Positions 1 to 7,499 are shown, counted from the stretch's first letter. The stretch: DNA of 8,481 nt from Sneathiella sp. (GCA_002732675.1 NVRR01000130.1:1-8481), one strand, 5' to 3'. Notes: generated by a model not told the origin, from the letters alone. Made by a program: numbers and translations.

Positions 1-848
1 TGCGGCCATCGCCCAAGCGCGTGCCGCATGGTCCCGCAGGCCTGCCCTTCGTCACGGCTTCTGTAGAAGGTCCCATGGCCCGCAATGTACCGGATGTCGC
101 CTTGATGCTGGATGCCATGGTTGGCGAGCATATCTCGGATCCCGGCAGTTTGCCTGCGCCGGCTATTTCTTATGTGGAGGGTCTGAAGAACATTCCGAAA
201 TTCGGTAAGGTCGCCTATAGCCCGGATCTCGGTCAATGTCCCATTGATCAGGAAGTTGCAGAGATTTGCGCGAAAGCCGCAGAAGATTTTTCCCAATATT
301 GTGCTGGCGTTGAGGAAGACTGCTTTGACCTCACGGGTGGCGACGATATTTTTCAGGTCATTCGGGCCGCTCAATTCGCAGCGTCCCATGCGACGAAACT
401 GGAGACACATCTGGAGCACCTCAAACCGGAAATTATCTGGAATATCGAAAAGGGGATGAACCTTACTGGGGGCGAAATTGGCCGTGCCCATCGGGAGCAG
501 GGGGCACTCTATCATCGGGTTGTCGATTTTTTTGCGACTTATGATGTACTGCTCTGTCCAACGGTGATGGCGCCGCCTTTTGATCATAGCTTGCGTTATC
601 TGGAAGAAGTAAATGGGCAGAAGTTCGACAATTACATTGCCTGGCTGGCGATGACGTATCTGCTAACCATAACCGCCTGTCCGTCCATTTCCCTTCCCTG
701 CGGCTTCACCAAAAGCGGGCTTCCGGTTGGGTTGCAGATCATGGCCCCCAATGGGCGCGAGGATATCGTGCTGAAGGCGGCCTATGCATATGAGCGGGAT
801 CATGATTTTGCGGGTCGGGTGCCGCTCTCGCCCATAACACCTGCTTGA
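1..848 (+). CDS. Amidase signature family enzyme, C-terminal part (5' end outside the window)
   Basis: The reading frame is open from the left edge, in the frame of codons starting at base 3, and ends in TGA at 848. The GTG at 21 is only an internal codon, since the residues before it (RPSPK) already fit the family. About 281 residues are visible. They match the second half of amidase-signature hydrolases: the GPMARNVPDVALMLDAM block that follows the catalytic region, a PTVMAPPF segment, and the conserved end PSISLPCGF followed by GLPVGLQIMAP and a final helix. The family hydrolyses C-N amide bonds using a Ser-cisSer-Lys triad. That triad and the glycine/serine-rich signature lie upstream, so activity cannot be confirmed here. 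The substrate is unknown; nothing visible separates a general amidase from a GatA-like paralogue. The next gene begins 81 bp downstream on the same strand. Family assignment is sure, specificity is not. Confidence 0.9.
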   Translation, partial: RPSPKRVPHGPAGLPFVTASVEGPMARNVPDVALMLDAMVGEHISDPGSLPAPAISYVEGLKNIPKFGKVAYSPDLGQCPIDQEVAEICAKAAEDFSQYCAGVEEDCFDLTGGDDIFQVIRAAQFAASHATKLETHLEHLKPEIIWNIEKGMNLTGGEIGRAHREQGALYHRVVDFFATYDVLLCPTVMAPPFDHSLRYLEEVNGQKFDNYIAWLAMTYLLTITACPSISLPCGFTKSGLPVGLQIMAPNGREDIVLKAAYAYERDHDFAGRVPLSPITPA

Positions 849-929
849 CAGCTTTAAAAAGTTGCAACAGACGCCGGATACACATACATGAAGGTCACGA
901 TTTGAGGCGAGTTTAAGCGAGGGCGTTAG

Positions 930-1622
930 GTGTTTTCAGCGATTAATATGGCCATCGGCCAACTTGGCGATCCAGCATTCCGCTCGGTCTTGATAAAGGC
1001 GCTGGCGCTCGCCGTCGGTGTGTTTTTGATCCTTGGTGTTGGGGTGACGGTAGCGTTTTCATCCTACGTACCTAATTTTCAATGGGAATGGGTGAATACA
1101 GTTGTCAGCTTCCTGACTGGACTTGGCTTTGTTCTGGGCGGCTTTTTCTTGTTTCCGCTGGTGATCAGCGCCCTGATTGGCATATTCCTCGACGATATTT
1201 CGGATGCGGTGGAAGCGAAGCATTATCCGGATGACGATGCAGCACGAGATATTCCACTGCTGTCCAGCATATGGGATGCCGTCAAGTTTTTAGGCGTTGT
1301 CATTCTCTGTAATCTTGTTGTCCTGCCGCTTTATTTCATTCCGGTGATTAATCTGTTCGTCTACTACCTCTTGAACGGTTACCTGATTTCACGAGAATAT
1401 TTCCAGATGGTCGCCATTCGCCATCACGACATCGATGATGTGACACGACTGCGCAAAACCAATAGATCAGAGATTTATATGATGGGGATTGTTGTGGCGT
1501 TTTGTCTGACCATCCCCATTGTCAATCTGATCACGCCGATTGTTGCGACGGCGGCCATGGTGCATTTGTATAAAAAGCGCGTTGGCAGTGTCAGCCGCGG
1601 CCGGAATATCGTCTCCCAATGA
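930..1622 (+). CDS. EI24-family integral membrane protein (EI24/CysZ-like)
   Basis: This is a 230-residue inner-membrane protein. Hydrophobic segments lie at about residues 22-45, 58-87, 119-152 and 183-213, the middle ones long enough to be hairpins. The sequence NGYLISREYFQMVAIRH (about 149-165) is the conserved core of the EI24 family, which includes the CysZ sulfate permease of enterobacteria. No cysteine-synthesis gene is nearby, so a sulfate role is not supported and the function stays open. The GTG start at 930 is preceded by GAGGG (919-923) at six-base spacing. An in-frame ATG at 948 is the alternative but has no comparable site. The stop codon overlaps the start of the following lipoprotein gene (ATGA), which implies one transcript and coupled translation. 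The 81 bp before the gene contain a poor promoter-like pair (TTGCAA at 862, TACATG at 885) that I do not call. Confidence 0.85.
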   Translation: MFSAINMAIGQLGDPAFRSVLIKALALAVGVFLILGVGVTVAFSSYVPNFQWEWVNTVVSFLTGLGFVLGGFFLFPLVISALIGIFLDDISDAVEAKHYPDDDAARDIPLLSSIWDAVKFLGVVILCNLVVLPLYFIPVINLFVYYLLNGYLISREYFQMVAIRHHDIDDVTRLRKTNRSEIYMMGIVVAFCLTIPIVNLITPIVATAAMVHLYKKRVGSVSRGRNIVSQ

Positions 1623-2098
1623 AAAATTTTGCGGCCCTAGGTCTCATCCTCGCGCTCGGAATTGCCGGTTGCGGCCAGACGAAAACGGCCACAGGGACGG
1701 CTGATAAGGCGCCAAAAGGCACAATTGTTGCGGTTGTGCCACCATTGCTAAAAGCGGAACCCACCCCGCCCGTGGCGGCGGTTATAAAGCCCCGTGTTTT
1801 GGTGGAGCCAACTGTTGTTATCGGTAAGTCCGCGACGGAAATACGCGCGGCTTTCGGCGAGCCAACCCTTCGCCGTCAGGATGCTCCGGCGGAGGTCTGG
1901 CAGTATCTGGCAACGGAATGTGCGCTCCACCTTTTCTTCTACCCTGCTGCAGATGGGGACAGTCTTGTGGTGAGCCATATCGCTATCAATAGCCGCAGCG
2001 CCGCATTACCATCCGATATCGACCGCAAACAATGCTTCAACGATCATCTGACCGCAATTGGTGCGGAAGATGCCTTCACACCGAAAGCGGCATCATGA
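1619..2098 (+). CDS. Small lipoprotein with a BamE/SmpA-like C-terminal region
   Basis: This 159-residue protein has a lipoprotein signal peptide: a lysine near the N-terminus, a hydrophobic stretch, and a lipobox LGIAGC in which Cys18 would be lipidated. A low-complexity linker rich in alanine, proline and lysine follows (about 20-65). The folded part starts at IGKSATEIRAAFGEPTLRR (about 68-86) and continues through VWQY and LHLFFYP. The pattern of a short helix, a G-x-P turn and a following strand pair recalls the BamE (SmpA/OmlA) fold, but the similarity is by eye only. It is not clearly the true BamE. Cys101 and Cys139 could form a disulfide in the periplasm. The ATG at 1619 overlaps the stop of the EI24 gene, so translation is probably coupled. 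Lipoprotein status is well supported; the fold is tentative and the function unknown. Confidence 0.75.
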   Translation: MKNFAALGLILALGIAGCGQTKTATGTADKAPKGTIVAVVPPLLKAEPTPPVAAVIKPRVLVEPTVVIGKSATEIRAAFGEPTLRRQDAPAEVWQYLATECALHLFFYPAADGDSLVVSHIAINSRSAALPSDIDRKQCFNDHLTAIGAEDAFTPKAAS

Positions 2099-2151
2099 CG
2101 ACGAGGGTATGATTTTGAATGCTGGCGCGTTATGGCGCTTGAAACAGCGGC

Positions 2152-2787
2152 TTATGCAACTGTTTTCCCTTTAAATCCGCATAAGTCGGCAACAATACAG
2201 TTCAGGCAGTCCGGTTTGCGGGCTTTACAGACATAGCGACCATGCAGGATCAGCCAGTGATGCGCATGGCGAAGATATTTCTTTGGAATTTTCTTCTCGA
2301 ATTTCTTTTCGACCTCTATGGGTGTCTTTCCGGGCGCAATGCCGGTGCGATTGCCGAGACGAAAGAGATGAGTATCAACGGCGATGGTCGGATGGCCAAA
2401 GGCGATATTAAGGACCACATTTGCGGTTTTACGGCCCACACCGGCCAGTTTTTCAAGCTCCTCGCGGGCTTGCGGAACCTCGGAACCATGATCTCGGATC
2501 AACGCCTCGCAAAGCTTGATGACGTTTTTCGCTTTGGTTTTGTACAGCCCGATGGATTTTACATAGTCCCGGACTTTATCCTCGCCAAGCGCCCGCATTT
2601 TCTCCGGTGTATCGGCAACGGCGAACAACGGTCCCGTTGCTTTGTTGACCCCGACGTCGGTAGCCTGCGCCGATAAAACCACAGCCACCAGCAATGTGAA
2701 GGTGTTGATATAGTCAAGCTCTCCCTGGGGTTCGGGGTTGTTCTCTTCAAGGCGGCGAAAAAATTCACTGATATCTGCTTTTTTCAT
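2152..2787 (-). CDS. nth: Endonuclease III, DNA glycosylase/AP lyase
   Basis: Endonuclease III starts base-excision repair by removing oxidised pyrimidines and then cutting the DNA backbone by beta-elimination. The protein is 211 residues, the length of the E. coli enzyme. The helix-hairpin-helix LAGVGRKTANVVL (about 114-126) carries the catalytic Lys120, and VDTH carries the catalytic Asp138. The C-terminus holds the [4Fe-4S] ligands Cys187, Cys194, Cys197 and Cys203 with the expected C-x6-C-x2-C-x5-C spacing. All these positions coincide with E. coli numbering, so the start at 2787 is right. The ribosome binding site is weak: only AGG touches the start codon, and it lies in one arm of an inverted repeat (separate entry). 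The gene is convergent with the lipoprotein gene across 53 bp, where I see no convincing terminator, and divergent from the DUF2244 gene. Confidence 0.98.
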   Translation of the reverse strand: MKKADISEFFRRLEENNPEPQGELDYINTFTLLVAVVLSAQATDVGVNKATGPLFAVADTPEKMRALGEDKVRDYVKSIGLYKTKAKNVIKLCEALIRDHGSEVPQAREELEKLAGVGRKTANVVLNIAFGHPTIAVDTHLFRLGNRTGIAPGKTPIEVEKKFEKKIPKKYLRHAHHWLILHGRYVCKARKPDCLNCIVADLCGFKGKTVA

Positions 2788-2806
2788 CCTATGTTATTGG
2801 CATAGG
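2788..2806. promoter_or_regulatory. Inverted repeat abutting the nth start codon
   Basis: CCTATG (2788-2793) and CATAGG (2801-2806) form a perfect 6-bp dyad around seven bases, immediately upstream of the nth start codon in the spacer shared with the DUF2244 gene. In nth mRNA the arm next to the AUG would contain the only Shine-Dalgarno-like bases. On the plus strand the repeat is followed by CGTTTTTG. It could be a protein binding site, a weak mRNA hairpin that limits nth translation, or chance. The dyad is plain to see; the role is inferred. Confidence 0.3.
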
Positions 2807-2855
2807 CGTTTTTGTTGTGCAATCATCAAATCGGGGAGAAGGGGCGAAGTCAGGC

Positions 2856-3386
2856 GTGACCGAAAGCATGGATGAAAAAGAGAACATGGCGACGACCGGC
2901 GGCGGGTCGTTTCATATTGTGCTGCATCCAAGTCAGAGCCTGTCGCGCTCCGGTTTTATCATTCTTATGTCCGCTGTTATCACGGTCAGTTTTGCCGCCG
3001 GGGTCTTCTTTATGGCAATTGGCGCCTGGCCGGTTTTCGGATTTTTTGGACTGGACGTTTTGCTCCTCTATGGGGCGTTTAAATTCAGTTTTCGAAATGG
3101 ACGGCGGCGTGAGGTCATAGAGATCAGAAATGACAAATTTCAGATACTCCGTATTGCCGCCAATGGGCAATCGATGCCGACGGAATTCCAGGCTTACTGG
3201 GCACGGGTGCTGATAGCCAAAGGGCAGCTTTGGGTCACCAACCGTGGAAGTAGCTATGAGCTTGGCCAGTTTCTGGGAGAGGAAGAAAAAGAAGAGGTGC
3301 GGGAGCTTATTGCGCAGGCCCTTCGAACCTACCGTACAGGCGGTAACCTTCAGTCACCAAGCCCCAACACATCCATCATATCATAA
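2856..3386 (+). CDS. DUF2244 domain membrane protein
   Basis: This 176-residue protein is of unknown function. It fits the DUF2244 family: an N-terminal FHIVLHPSQSLS motif (about 19-30), two adjacent membrane helices (about 33-56 and 58-78), then a basic turn (FRNGRRREVIEI) and a mostly beta cytoplasmic domain containing LWVTNRGSSYELGQFL. The start is uncertain. The frame is open back to a GTG at 2817. I chose the GTG at 2856 because the purine-rich GGGGAGAAGGGG (2833-2844) lies upstream, though at a long 11-base spacing. ATG codons at 2868 and 2886 are alternatives with weaker sites. The last 12 codons overlap the 3' end of dapB on the other strand, and the tail after RTYRTGG looks unconserved. 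The family is well supported; no role can be given from context. Confidence 0.85.
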   Translation: MTESMDEKENMATTGGGSFHIVLHPSQSLSRSGFIILMSAVITVSFAAGVFFMAIGAWPVFGFFGLDVLLLYGAFKFSFRNGRRREVIEIRNDKFQILRIAANGQSMPTEFQAYWARVLIAKGQLWVTNRGSSYELGQFLGEEEKEEVRELIAQALRTYRTGGNLQSPSPNTSIIS

Positions 3387-4162
3387 TTACCGGCGGGTTT
3401 TCCCTTGGCCCAGAGCGCCGCGCGGACAGCGCCGCGGGCGAAAATCGACCGGTCACCGGCTTTATGGGTAATTTCGATCCGTTCATTTTCGGCGGCAAAC
3501 ATCACCGTATGCTCACCGACCACATTGCCGCCGCGTAGGACTGCATACCCAATATCACCCCTTTTGCGGGCACCTGTGATGCCATCACGGCCACGATCAG
3601 CAACGGTGTCATGCTCGACGCCACGGCCTGCAGCGGCGGCTTTGCCAAGCAACAGCGCCGTACCGGACGGTGCATCGACTTTATGATGATGATGCATTTC
3701 CACCACTTCAATATCAAATTCATCATCCAGCAATGCGGCAACTTTTTTGGTCAATTGTGCTAACAGATTGACCCCAAGGCTCATATTCGCGCCCTGAACA
3801 ATGACCGTTTTCTCGCCGCAGGCGGTAATTTCGGTTTGCGCGTCGTCACTGAGGCCTGTGGTACCGATAACAAGGATTGTCCCGCTGTCTGCGGCGAGTT
3901 TGGCATGGGCGATTGAGGCCGCAGGTGCGGTAAAGTCAATCACGGCATCGGATACGTCAAACAAGGCTTTTGTGTCGTCCGCGATCAGAATGCCGGAAGG
4001 TTCCAGTCCTGCAAGGGCATGGATATCCTGCCCGATACAGGGTGATCCAGCAGGCTCAACACCGCCGCAAATAGTACCGCCGTCAGTTTGCGTTACCTGC
4101 TTCACAAGCATCCGACCCATGCGGCCGGCACACCCAACTATTCCAATTTTCAAATCACTCAT
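3350..4162 (-). CDS. dapB: 4-hydroxy-tetrahydrodipicolinate reductase
   Basis: DapB reduces 4-hydroxy-tetrahydrodipicolinate to tetrahydrodipicolinate with NAD(P)H, in the pathway to meso-diaminopimelate and lysine. The protein is 270 residues, close to the usual 270-275. It begins with the Rossmann motif GIVGCAGRMGR (about 7-17). The fold continues through VIDFTAP (about 74-80), GTTGLS (about 100-105) and GANMSLGVN (about 124-132). The active-site signature is EMHHHHKVDAPSGTA (about 155-169), with catalytic residues in the His157-Lys161 stretch. Most relatives have HHRHK here, so the third histidine replaces an arginine. The ATG at 4162 has GAAGG eight bases upstream. A GTG at 4177 would add five residues but would place that site inside the gene. 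It follows dnaJ by 76 bp on the same strand without a visible terminator. Its 3' end overlaps the DUF2244 gene on the opposite strand. Confidence 0.97.
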   Translation of the reverse strand: MSDLKIGIVGCAGRMGRMLVKQVTQTDGGTICGGVEPAGSPCIGQDIHALAGLEPSGILIADDTKALFDVSDAVIDFTAPAASIAHAKLAADSGTILVIGTTGLSDDAQTEITACGEKTVIVQGANMSLGVNLLAQLTKKVAALLDDEFDIEVVEMHHHHKVDAPSGTALLLGKAAAAGRGVEHDTVADRGRDGITGARKRGDIGYAVLRGGNVVGEHTVMFAAENERIEITHKAGDRSIFARGAVRAALWAKGKPAGNYDMMDVLGLGD

Positions 4163-4238
4163 GATATTTACCTTCACGTCCTGAACGCCAAGGATTTAGC
4201 ATAGATGGACGGGGAGGGCGAGGGGGATCAGCCGCAGA

Positions 4239-5375
4239 CTAGTCTTTTAAATCCGCGAGGAATTCCTTTACCCGCGAGAAAAAACCCTCTGACTCGGGGC
4301 TATGGGCGCCTTTGCCAGATTCTTCAAATTCTTTTAAGAGCTCTTTCTGGCGTTTTGTCAGATTGACAGGGGTTTCGACGATCGTGTGGATATACATATC
4401 ACCATGGCTATGGGAATTCATGATCGGCATCCCCTTATTCCTGAGGCGGAATTTTCGGCCCGACTGGGTGCCTGCTGTAATCGCCACTTTGGCCCGTGCG
4501 CCGTCCAGAGTTGGCACTTCGATATCGCCGCCAAGCGCAGCTGTCGTGAGGGGGATTGGCACGCGGCAATGGATATTCTGGCCGTCACGCTGGAAAATCC
4601 GATGATCACTGACGGTCAGGAAAATATAAAGATCGCCCGGCGGTCCGCCGCGCATGCCGGCCTCGCCTTCACCGGACAGGCGAATGCGGTTGCCATCATC
4701 TACGCCAGCCGGAATATTGACCGAGAGGGTTTTCTCTTTGTTCTTGCGACCTTCGCCGCGGCAGGATTTACACGGCCTTTCGATAATCCGGCCCTGCCCC
4801 TGACAGGCAGGACAGGTACGCTCAATCGTGAAGAAACCCTGCTGCGCCCGCACTTTGCCGTGGCCCTGACAGGTGGTGCAGGTTACAGGCTCAGATCCGG
4901 CTTCAGCGCCGCTTCCCTCGCAGCTGTCGCAATCAACAGTGGTGGGAATTTTTAGCTCCATCTGCTTGCCGTTAAAAGCTTCTTCCAGGGAGATTTCAAG
5001 ATTGTAACGCAAATCTGAACCGCGTGTCTGCTGGCTGCGCCCGCCGCCTTGCTGGCCCCCCATGAAATCGCCAAACAGGTCTTCGAATATATCACTAAAG
5101 CCGCCGCCCATGCCGCCAAATCCGCCGCCCGCGCCACCATTGCCACCCTGTTCAAAGGCGGCATGGCCATACTGGTCATAGGCACTGCGTTTTTGCGGGT
5201 CTTTCAGGATTTCATAGGCTTCACTGACCTCTTTGAAAGAGGCTTCTGCCGCGGCGTCTCCCGGATTACGGTCCGGGTGATATTTCATCGCCTGGGTGCG
5301 ATAAGCCTTTTTTAAAGCAGATGCGTCGGCATTGCTGTCAATACCCAGAATTTCATAATAGTCGCGTTTCGCCAT
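4239..5375 (-). CDS. dnaJ: Chaperone protein DnaJ (Hsp40)
   Basis: DnaJ delivers unfolded proteins to DnaK and stimulates its ATPase. The 378-residue protein has the full type I layout. The J domain (about 1-70) carries the HPD motif at 33-35. A Gly/Phe-rich linker spans about 77-112. The zinc-binding region has four CxxCxGxG repeats, starting at Cys149, Cys166, Cys188 and Cys202. The two beta-rich substrate-binding domains follow. I chose the ATG at 5375 because it gives the conserved [11 protein letters not shown] start. An in-frame GTG at 5387 would add four residues (MTDL). Neither start has a good Shine-Dalgarno sequence, which is notable for a highly expressed gene and suggests coupling to dnaK translation or control by the hairpin just upstream. 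It lies 101 bp after dnaK, and dapB follows. Identification is certain; the start is fairly sure. Confidence 0.98.
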   Translation of the reverse strand: MAKRDYYEILGIDSNADASALKKAYRTQAMKYHPDRNPGDAAAEASFKEVSEAYEILKDPQKRSAYDQYGHAAFEQGGNGGAGGGFGGMGGGFSDIFEDLFGDFMGGQQGGGRSQQTRGSDLRYNLEISLEEAFNGKQMELKIPTTVDCDSCEGSGAEAGSEPVTCTTCQGHGKVRAQQGFFTIERTCPACQGQGRIIERPCKSCRGEGRKNKEKTLSVNIPAGVDDGNRIRLSGEGEAGMRGGPPGDLYIFLTVSDHRIFQRDGQNIHCRVPIPLTTAALGGDIEVPTLDGARAKVAITAGTQSGRKFRLRNKGMPIMNSHSHGDMYIHTIVETPVNLTKRQKELLKEFEESGKGAHSPESEGFFSRVKEFLADLKD

Positions 5376-5398
5376 CAGATCAGTCACTCAACGAAATG

Positions 5399-5432
5399 CC
5401 GCCCCGACGAGGTTTCTGCCTCATCGGGGCGG
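5399..5432 (-). promoter_or_regulatory. Strong stem-loop between dnaK and dnaJ (attenuator or mRNA-stabilising hairpin)
   Basis: Bases 5399-5412 pair with 5419-5432 around a six-base loop. Thirteen of the 14 pairs are Watson-Crick, including a run CCGCCCCGA/TCGGGGCGG. The one exception is C-A on the plus strand but G-U in minus-strand RNA, so the stem is unbroken only in the dnaK-dnaJ transcript. In the direction of transcription it is followed by CATTTCGTTG, which is a poor U tract, so full rho-independent termination is unlikely. The stem ends 23 bases before the dnaJ ATG. Partial termination, protection of the dnaK mRNA 3' end or control of dnaJ translation are all possible. The structure is clear; the function is inferred. 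Confidence 0.7.
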
Positions 5433-5476
5433 TACATTCAAGGATAAGGATTATACCGGGTCACCCCTAAAAATCC

Positions 5477-7411
5477 TTACTTATCTTTCTTGTCGTCGTC
5501 GACCTCTTCAAAGTCGGCATCAACAACATCATCTTCGGAGGTCTCACTGGCTTCACCTTCGCTGGTTTCACCTTCACCGGCTTCGGCCTCGCCTTCACCG
5601 GCTTCGGCTTGCGCCTGCGCGTAGAGAGCTTCACCGAGCTTCATGGAAGCGACTTGCAACGTTTCCATTTTCGCTTTTAAGCTATCTGCGTCGTCGCCTT
5701 CTTTAGCCTCTTTTAGCTCAGTAAGAGCCGTCTCGATCGGTTCCCTCACATCGTCACCGACTTTGTCACCGGCTTCGGCTAGTGTTTTCTCAGTCGTATG
5801 GATAAGGCTGTCGGCTTGGTTGACGACTTCCACCTTCTCCTTGCGATCCTTGTCTTCGGCAGCATGCTCTTCCGCGTCCTTGACCATCTGATCAATATCC
5901 GCATCGGTCAGACCGCTTGAGGCCTGGATCTGGATTTTCTGCTCCCGGCCCGTGCCTTTGTCTTTAGCCGAGACATTGACGATGCCGTTGGCGTCGATAT
6001 CGAAAGTAACCTCAATTTGCGGGATGCCGCGTGGGGCGCCCGGAATATCGGTCAAATCGAAGTTGCCCAGAAGCTTGTTATCCGCGGCCATTTCGCGTTC
6101 ACCTTGGAACACCCGGATGGTTACGGCCTGCTGATTGTCTTCGGCGGTCGAGAAAGTCTGGCCCTTCTTCGTCGGAATTGTTGTATTCCGATCGATCAGC
6201 CGCGTAAATACACCGCCCAGAGTTTCAATACCCAAGGACAGGGGTGTTACGTCGAGAAGCAACACGTCTTTCACGTCGCCTTGCAGGACACCCGCCTGAA
6301 TGGCGGCACCCATGGCCACAACTTCGTCCGGGTTCACGCCCTTGTGCGGCTCGCAGCCGAAGAAGGTTTTAACCGTTTCATGGACTTTCGGCATCCGGCT
6401 CATACCACCAACCAGGATGACATTGTCGATTTCGCCTTTTTGCAATCCGGCATCTTTCAATGCTTTCTCGCAGGGCAGCAATGTGCGTTTGATCAGGTCT
6501 TCAACCAGATTTTCGAACTGTGCTCGGGTCAACTTCAACTGCATATGCTTCGGACCGGAGGCATCGGCCGTGATGAACGGAAGGTTGATTTCTGTCGCCA
6601 GAGAAGAAGAAAGCTCGATTTTGGCCTTTTCCGCAGCTTCTTTCAGCCGCTGCAATGCCATCTTGTCGGAGCGCAGGTCAATGCCCTGTTCCTTCTTAAA
6701 CTCGTCTGCGAGGTAGTCCACCAGCTTCATGTCGAAGTCTTCACCACCAAGGAATGTATCGCCGTTGGTTGAGCGGACTTCAAAGACGCCATCCCCTATT
6801 TCAAGGATGGACACATCGAAGGTACCACCGCCTAAGTCAAAGACAGCAACAGTCTGGTTTTCCTTGTCCATGCCGTAAGCAAGGGCAGCGGCCGTTGGCT
6901 CGTTGATAATCCGGAGGACTTCAAGCCCCGCTATTTTGCCGGCATCTTTTGTCGCCTGGCGCTGGGCATCATTGAAATAAGCCGGAACCGTAATAACGGC
7001 TTGGGTCACTTTTTCGCCAAGGTGGCTTTCGGCGGTTTCTTTCATTTTCTGCAAAATGAAAGCTGAAAGCTGGCTTGGGGAGTATTTCTCGCCCCGGGCT
7101 TCGATCCAGGCATCGCCATTATCCGCCTTGACGATATTATAGGGGACCATTTTGATATCTTTTTGGGTGGTCTTGTCGTCGAACCGGCGCCCGATCAATC
7201 GTTTGACGGCGAACAGTGTGTTTTCCGGATTTGTCACGGCCTGCCGTTTGGCGGCCTGACCGACGAGCTTTTCGCCGTCTTCGGTGAAGGCCACCATGGA
7301 CGGGGTCGTCCGTGCACCTTCAGAGTTTTCGATAACCTTCGCATCCTTACCGTCCATGACGGAGATACAGGAGTTGGTCGTTCCCAAGTCAATTCCAATT
7401 ACTTTAGCCAT
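5477..7411 (-). CDS. dnaK: Chaperone protein DnaK (Hsp70)
   Basis: DnaK is the ATP-driven Hsp70 that binds exposed hydrophobic segments and works with DnaJ and GrpE. The 644-residue protein is full length. ATPase-domain motifs are IDLGTTNS (7-14), [13 protein letters not shown] (146-158), [11 protein letters not shown] (170-180) and [10 protein letters not shown] (192-201). The interdomain linker [13 protein letters not shown] spans 382-394. The substrate-binding domain and helical lid follow. An acidic Glu/Gly/Ala/Ser tail (about 602-628) carries a short repeat (separate entry), and the end [16 protein letters not shown] is the usual bacterial terminus. The start at 7411 has AGAGGA four bases upstream, a good site. 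A likely promoter lies at 7500-7528, and the leader of about 80 bases can fold into a hairpin. A stem-loop separates it from dnaJ downstream. No grpE or hrcA is present in the window. Confidence 0.99.
   Translation of the reverse strand: MAKVIGIDLGTTNSCISVMDGKDAKVIENSEGARTTPSMVAFTEDGEKLVGQAAKRQAVTNPENTLFAVKRLIGRRFDDKTTQKDIKMVPYNIVKADNGDAWIEARGEKYSPSQLSAFILQKMKETAESHLGEKVTQAVITVPAYFNDAQRQATKDAGKIAGLEVLRIINEPTAAALAYGMDKENQTVAVFDLGGGTFDVSILEIGDGVFEVRSTNGDTFLGGEDFDMKLVDYLADEFKKEQGIDLRSDKMALQRLKEAAEKAKIELSSSLATEINLPFITADASGPKHMQLKLTRAQFENLVEDLIKRTLLPCEKALKDAGLQKGEIDNVILVGGMSRMPKVHETVKTFFGCEPHKGVNPDEVVAMGAAIQAGVLQGDVKDVLLLDVTPLSLGIETLGGVFTRLIDRNTTIPTKKGQTFSTAEDNQQAVTIRVFQGEREMAADNKLLGNFDLTDIPGAPRGIPQIEVTFDIDANGIVNVSAKDKGTGREQKIQIQASSGLTDADIDQMVKDAEEHAAEDKDRKEKVEVVNQADSLIHTTEKTLAEAGDKVGDDVREPIETALTELKEAKEGDDADSLKAKMETLQVASMKLGEALYAQAQAEAGEGEAEAGEGETSEGEASETSEDDVVDADFEEVDDDKKDK
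5571..5608 (-). repeat. 21-bp tandem repeat in the dnaK acidic tail
   Basis: The plus-strand sequence CCTTCACCGGCTTCGGC occurs at 5571-5587 and again at 5592-5608, a period of 21 bp. It encodes a seven-residue repeat [14 protein letters not shown], and a more diverged third unit, SEGEASE, follows in the protein. The repeat stays in frame and lies in the disordered C-terminal tail of DnaK, so copy number could vary between strains with little effect on folding. Confidence 0.75.
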
Positions 7412-7433
7412 AGTATCCTCTTCTACATTGGCA

Positions 7434-7467
7434 GATCAGTGCGGCCACGTCATGCACCACAGTGATC
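7434..7467 (-). promoter_or_regulatory. Possible hairpin in the dnaK mRNA leader
   Basis: In minus-strand RNA the 12-base arms GAUCACUGUGGU and GCCGCACUGAUC can pair around a 10-base loop, with one C-C mismatch and two G-U pairs. The G-U pairs exist only on the minus strand, the strand of the dnaK leader. The hairpin ends 12 bases upstream of the AGAGGA ribosome binding site and does not itself cover it. It may affect mRNA stability or temperature response. Pairing was done by eye and could be chance. Confidence 0.35.
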
Positions 7468-7499
7468 CCCGAGCTTACAGTGAAAAATTATTCGTCGTT

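Noticed and set aside
849..929. Promoter for the EI24 gene (TTGCAA at 862, TACATG at 885)
   Set aside because: The spacing is right but the -10 match is poor, and the gene may be transcribed with the amidase gene.
2099..2151. Bidirectional terminator between the lipoprotein gene and nth
   Set aside because: The best hairpin is GCGC/GCGC around GTTATG, with four pairs plus one G-U and no T run on either side, too weak to call.
2817..2855. Upstream GTG start for the DUF2244 protein
   Set aside because: It adds a serine/glycine-rich stretch unlike the family, and the purine-rich ribosome binding site lies downstream of it.
4386..4955. 189-codon plus-strand open frame inside dnaJ
   Set aside because: It is antisense to the DnaJ zinc-finger and C-terminal domains; composition and content look like a reverse reading of the real gene.
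6017..6772. Long open frame (251 codons) on the plus strand inside dnaK
   Set aside because: It is antisense to the highly conserved DnaK ATPase domain. Codon bias in dnaK commonly leaves long open antisense frames. It has no ribosome binding site and no recognisable domain.
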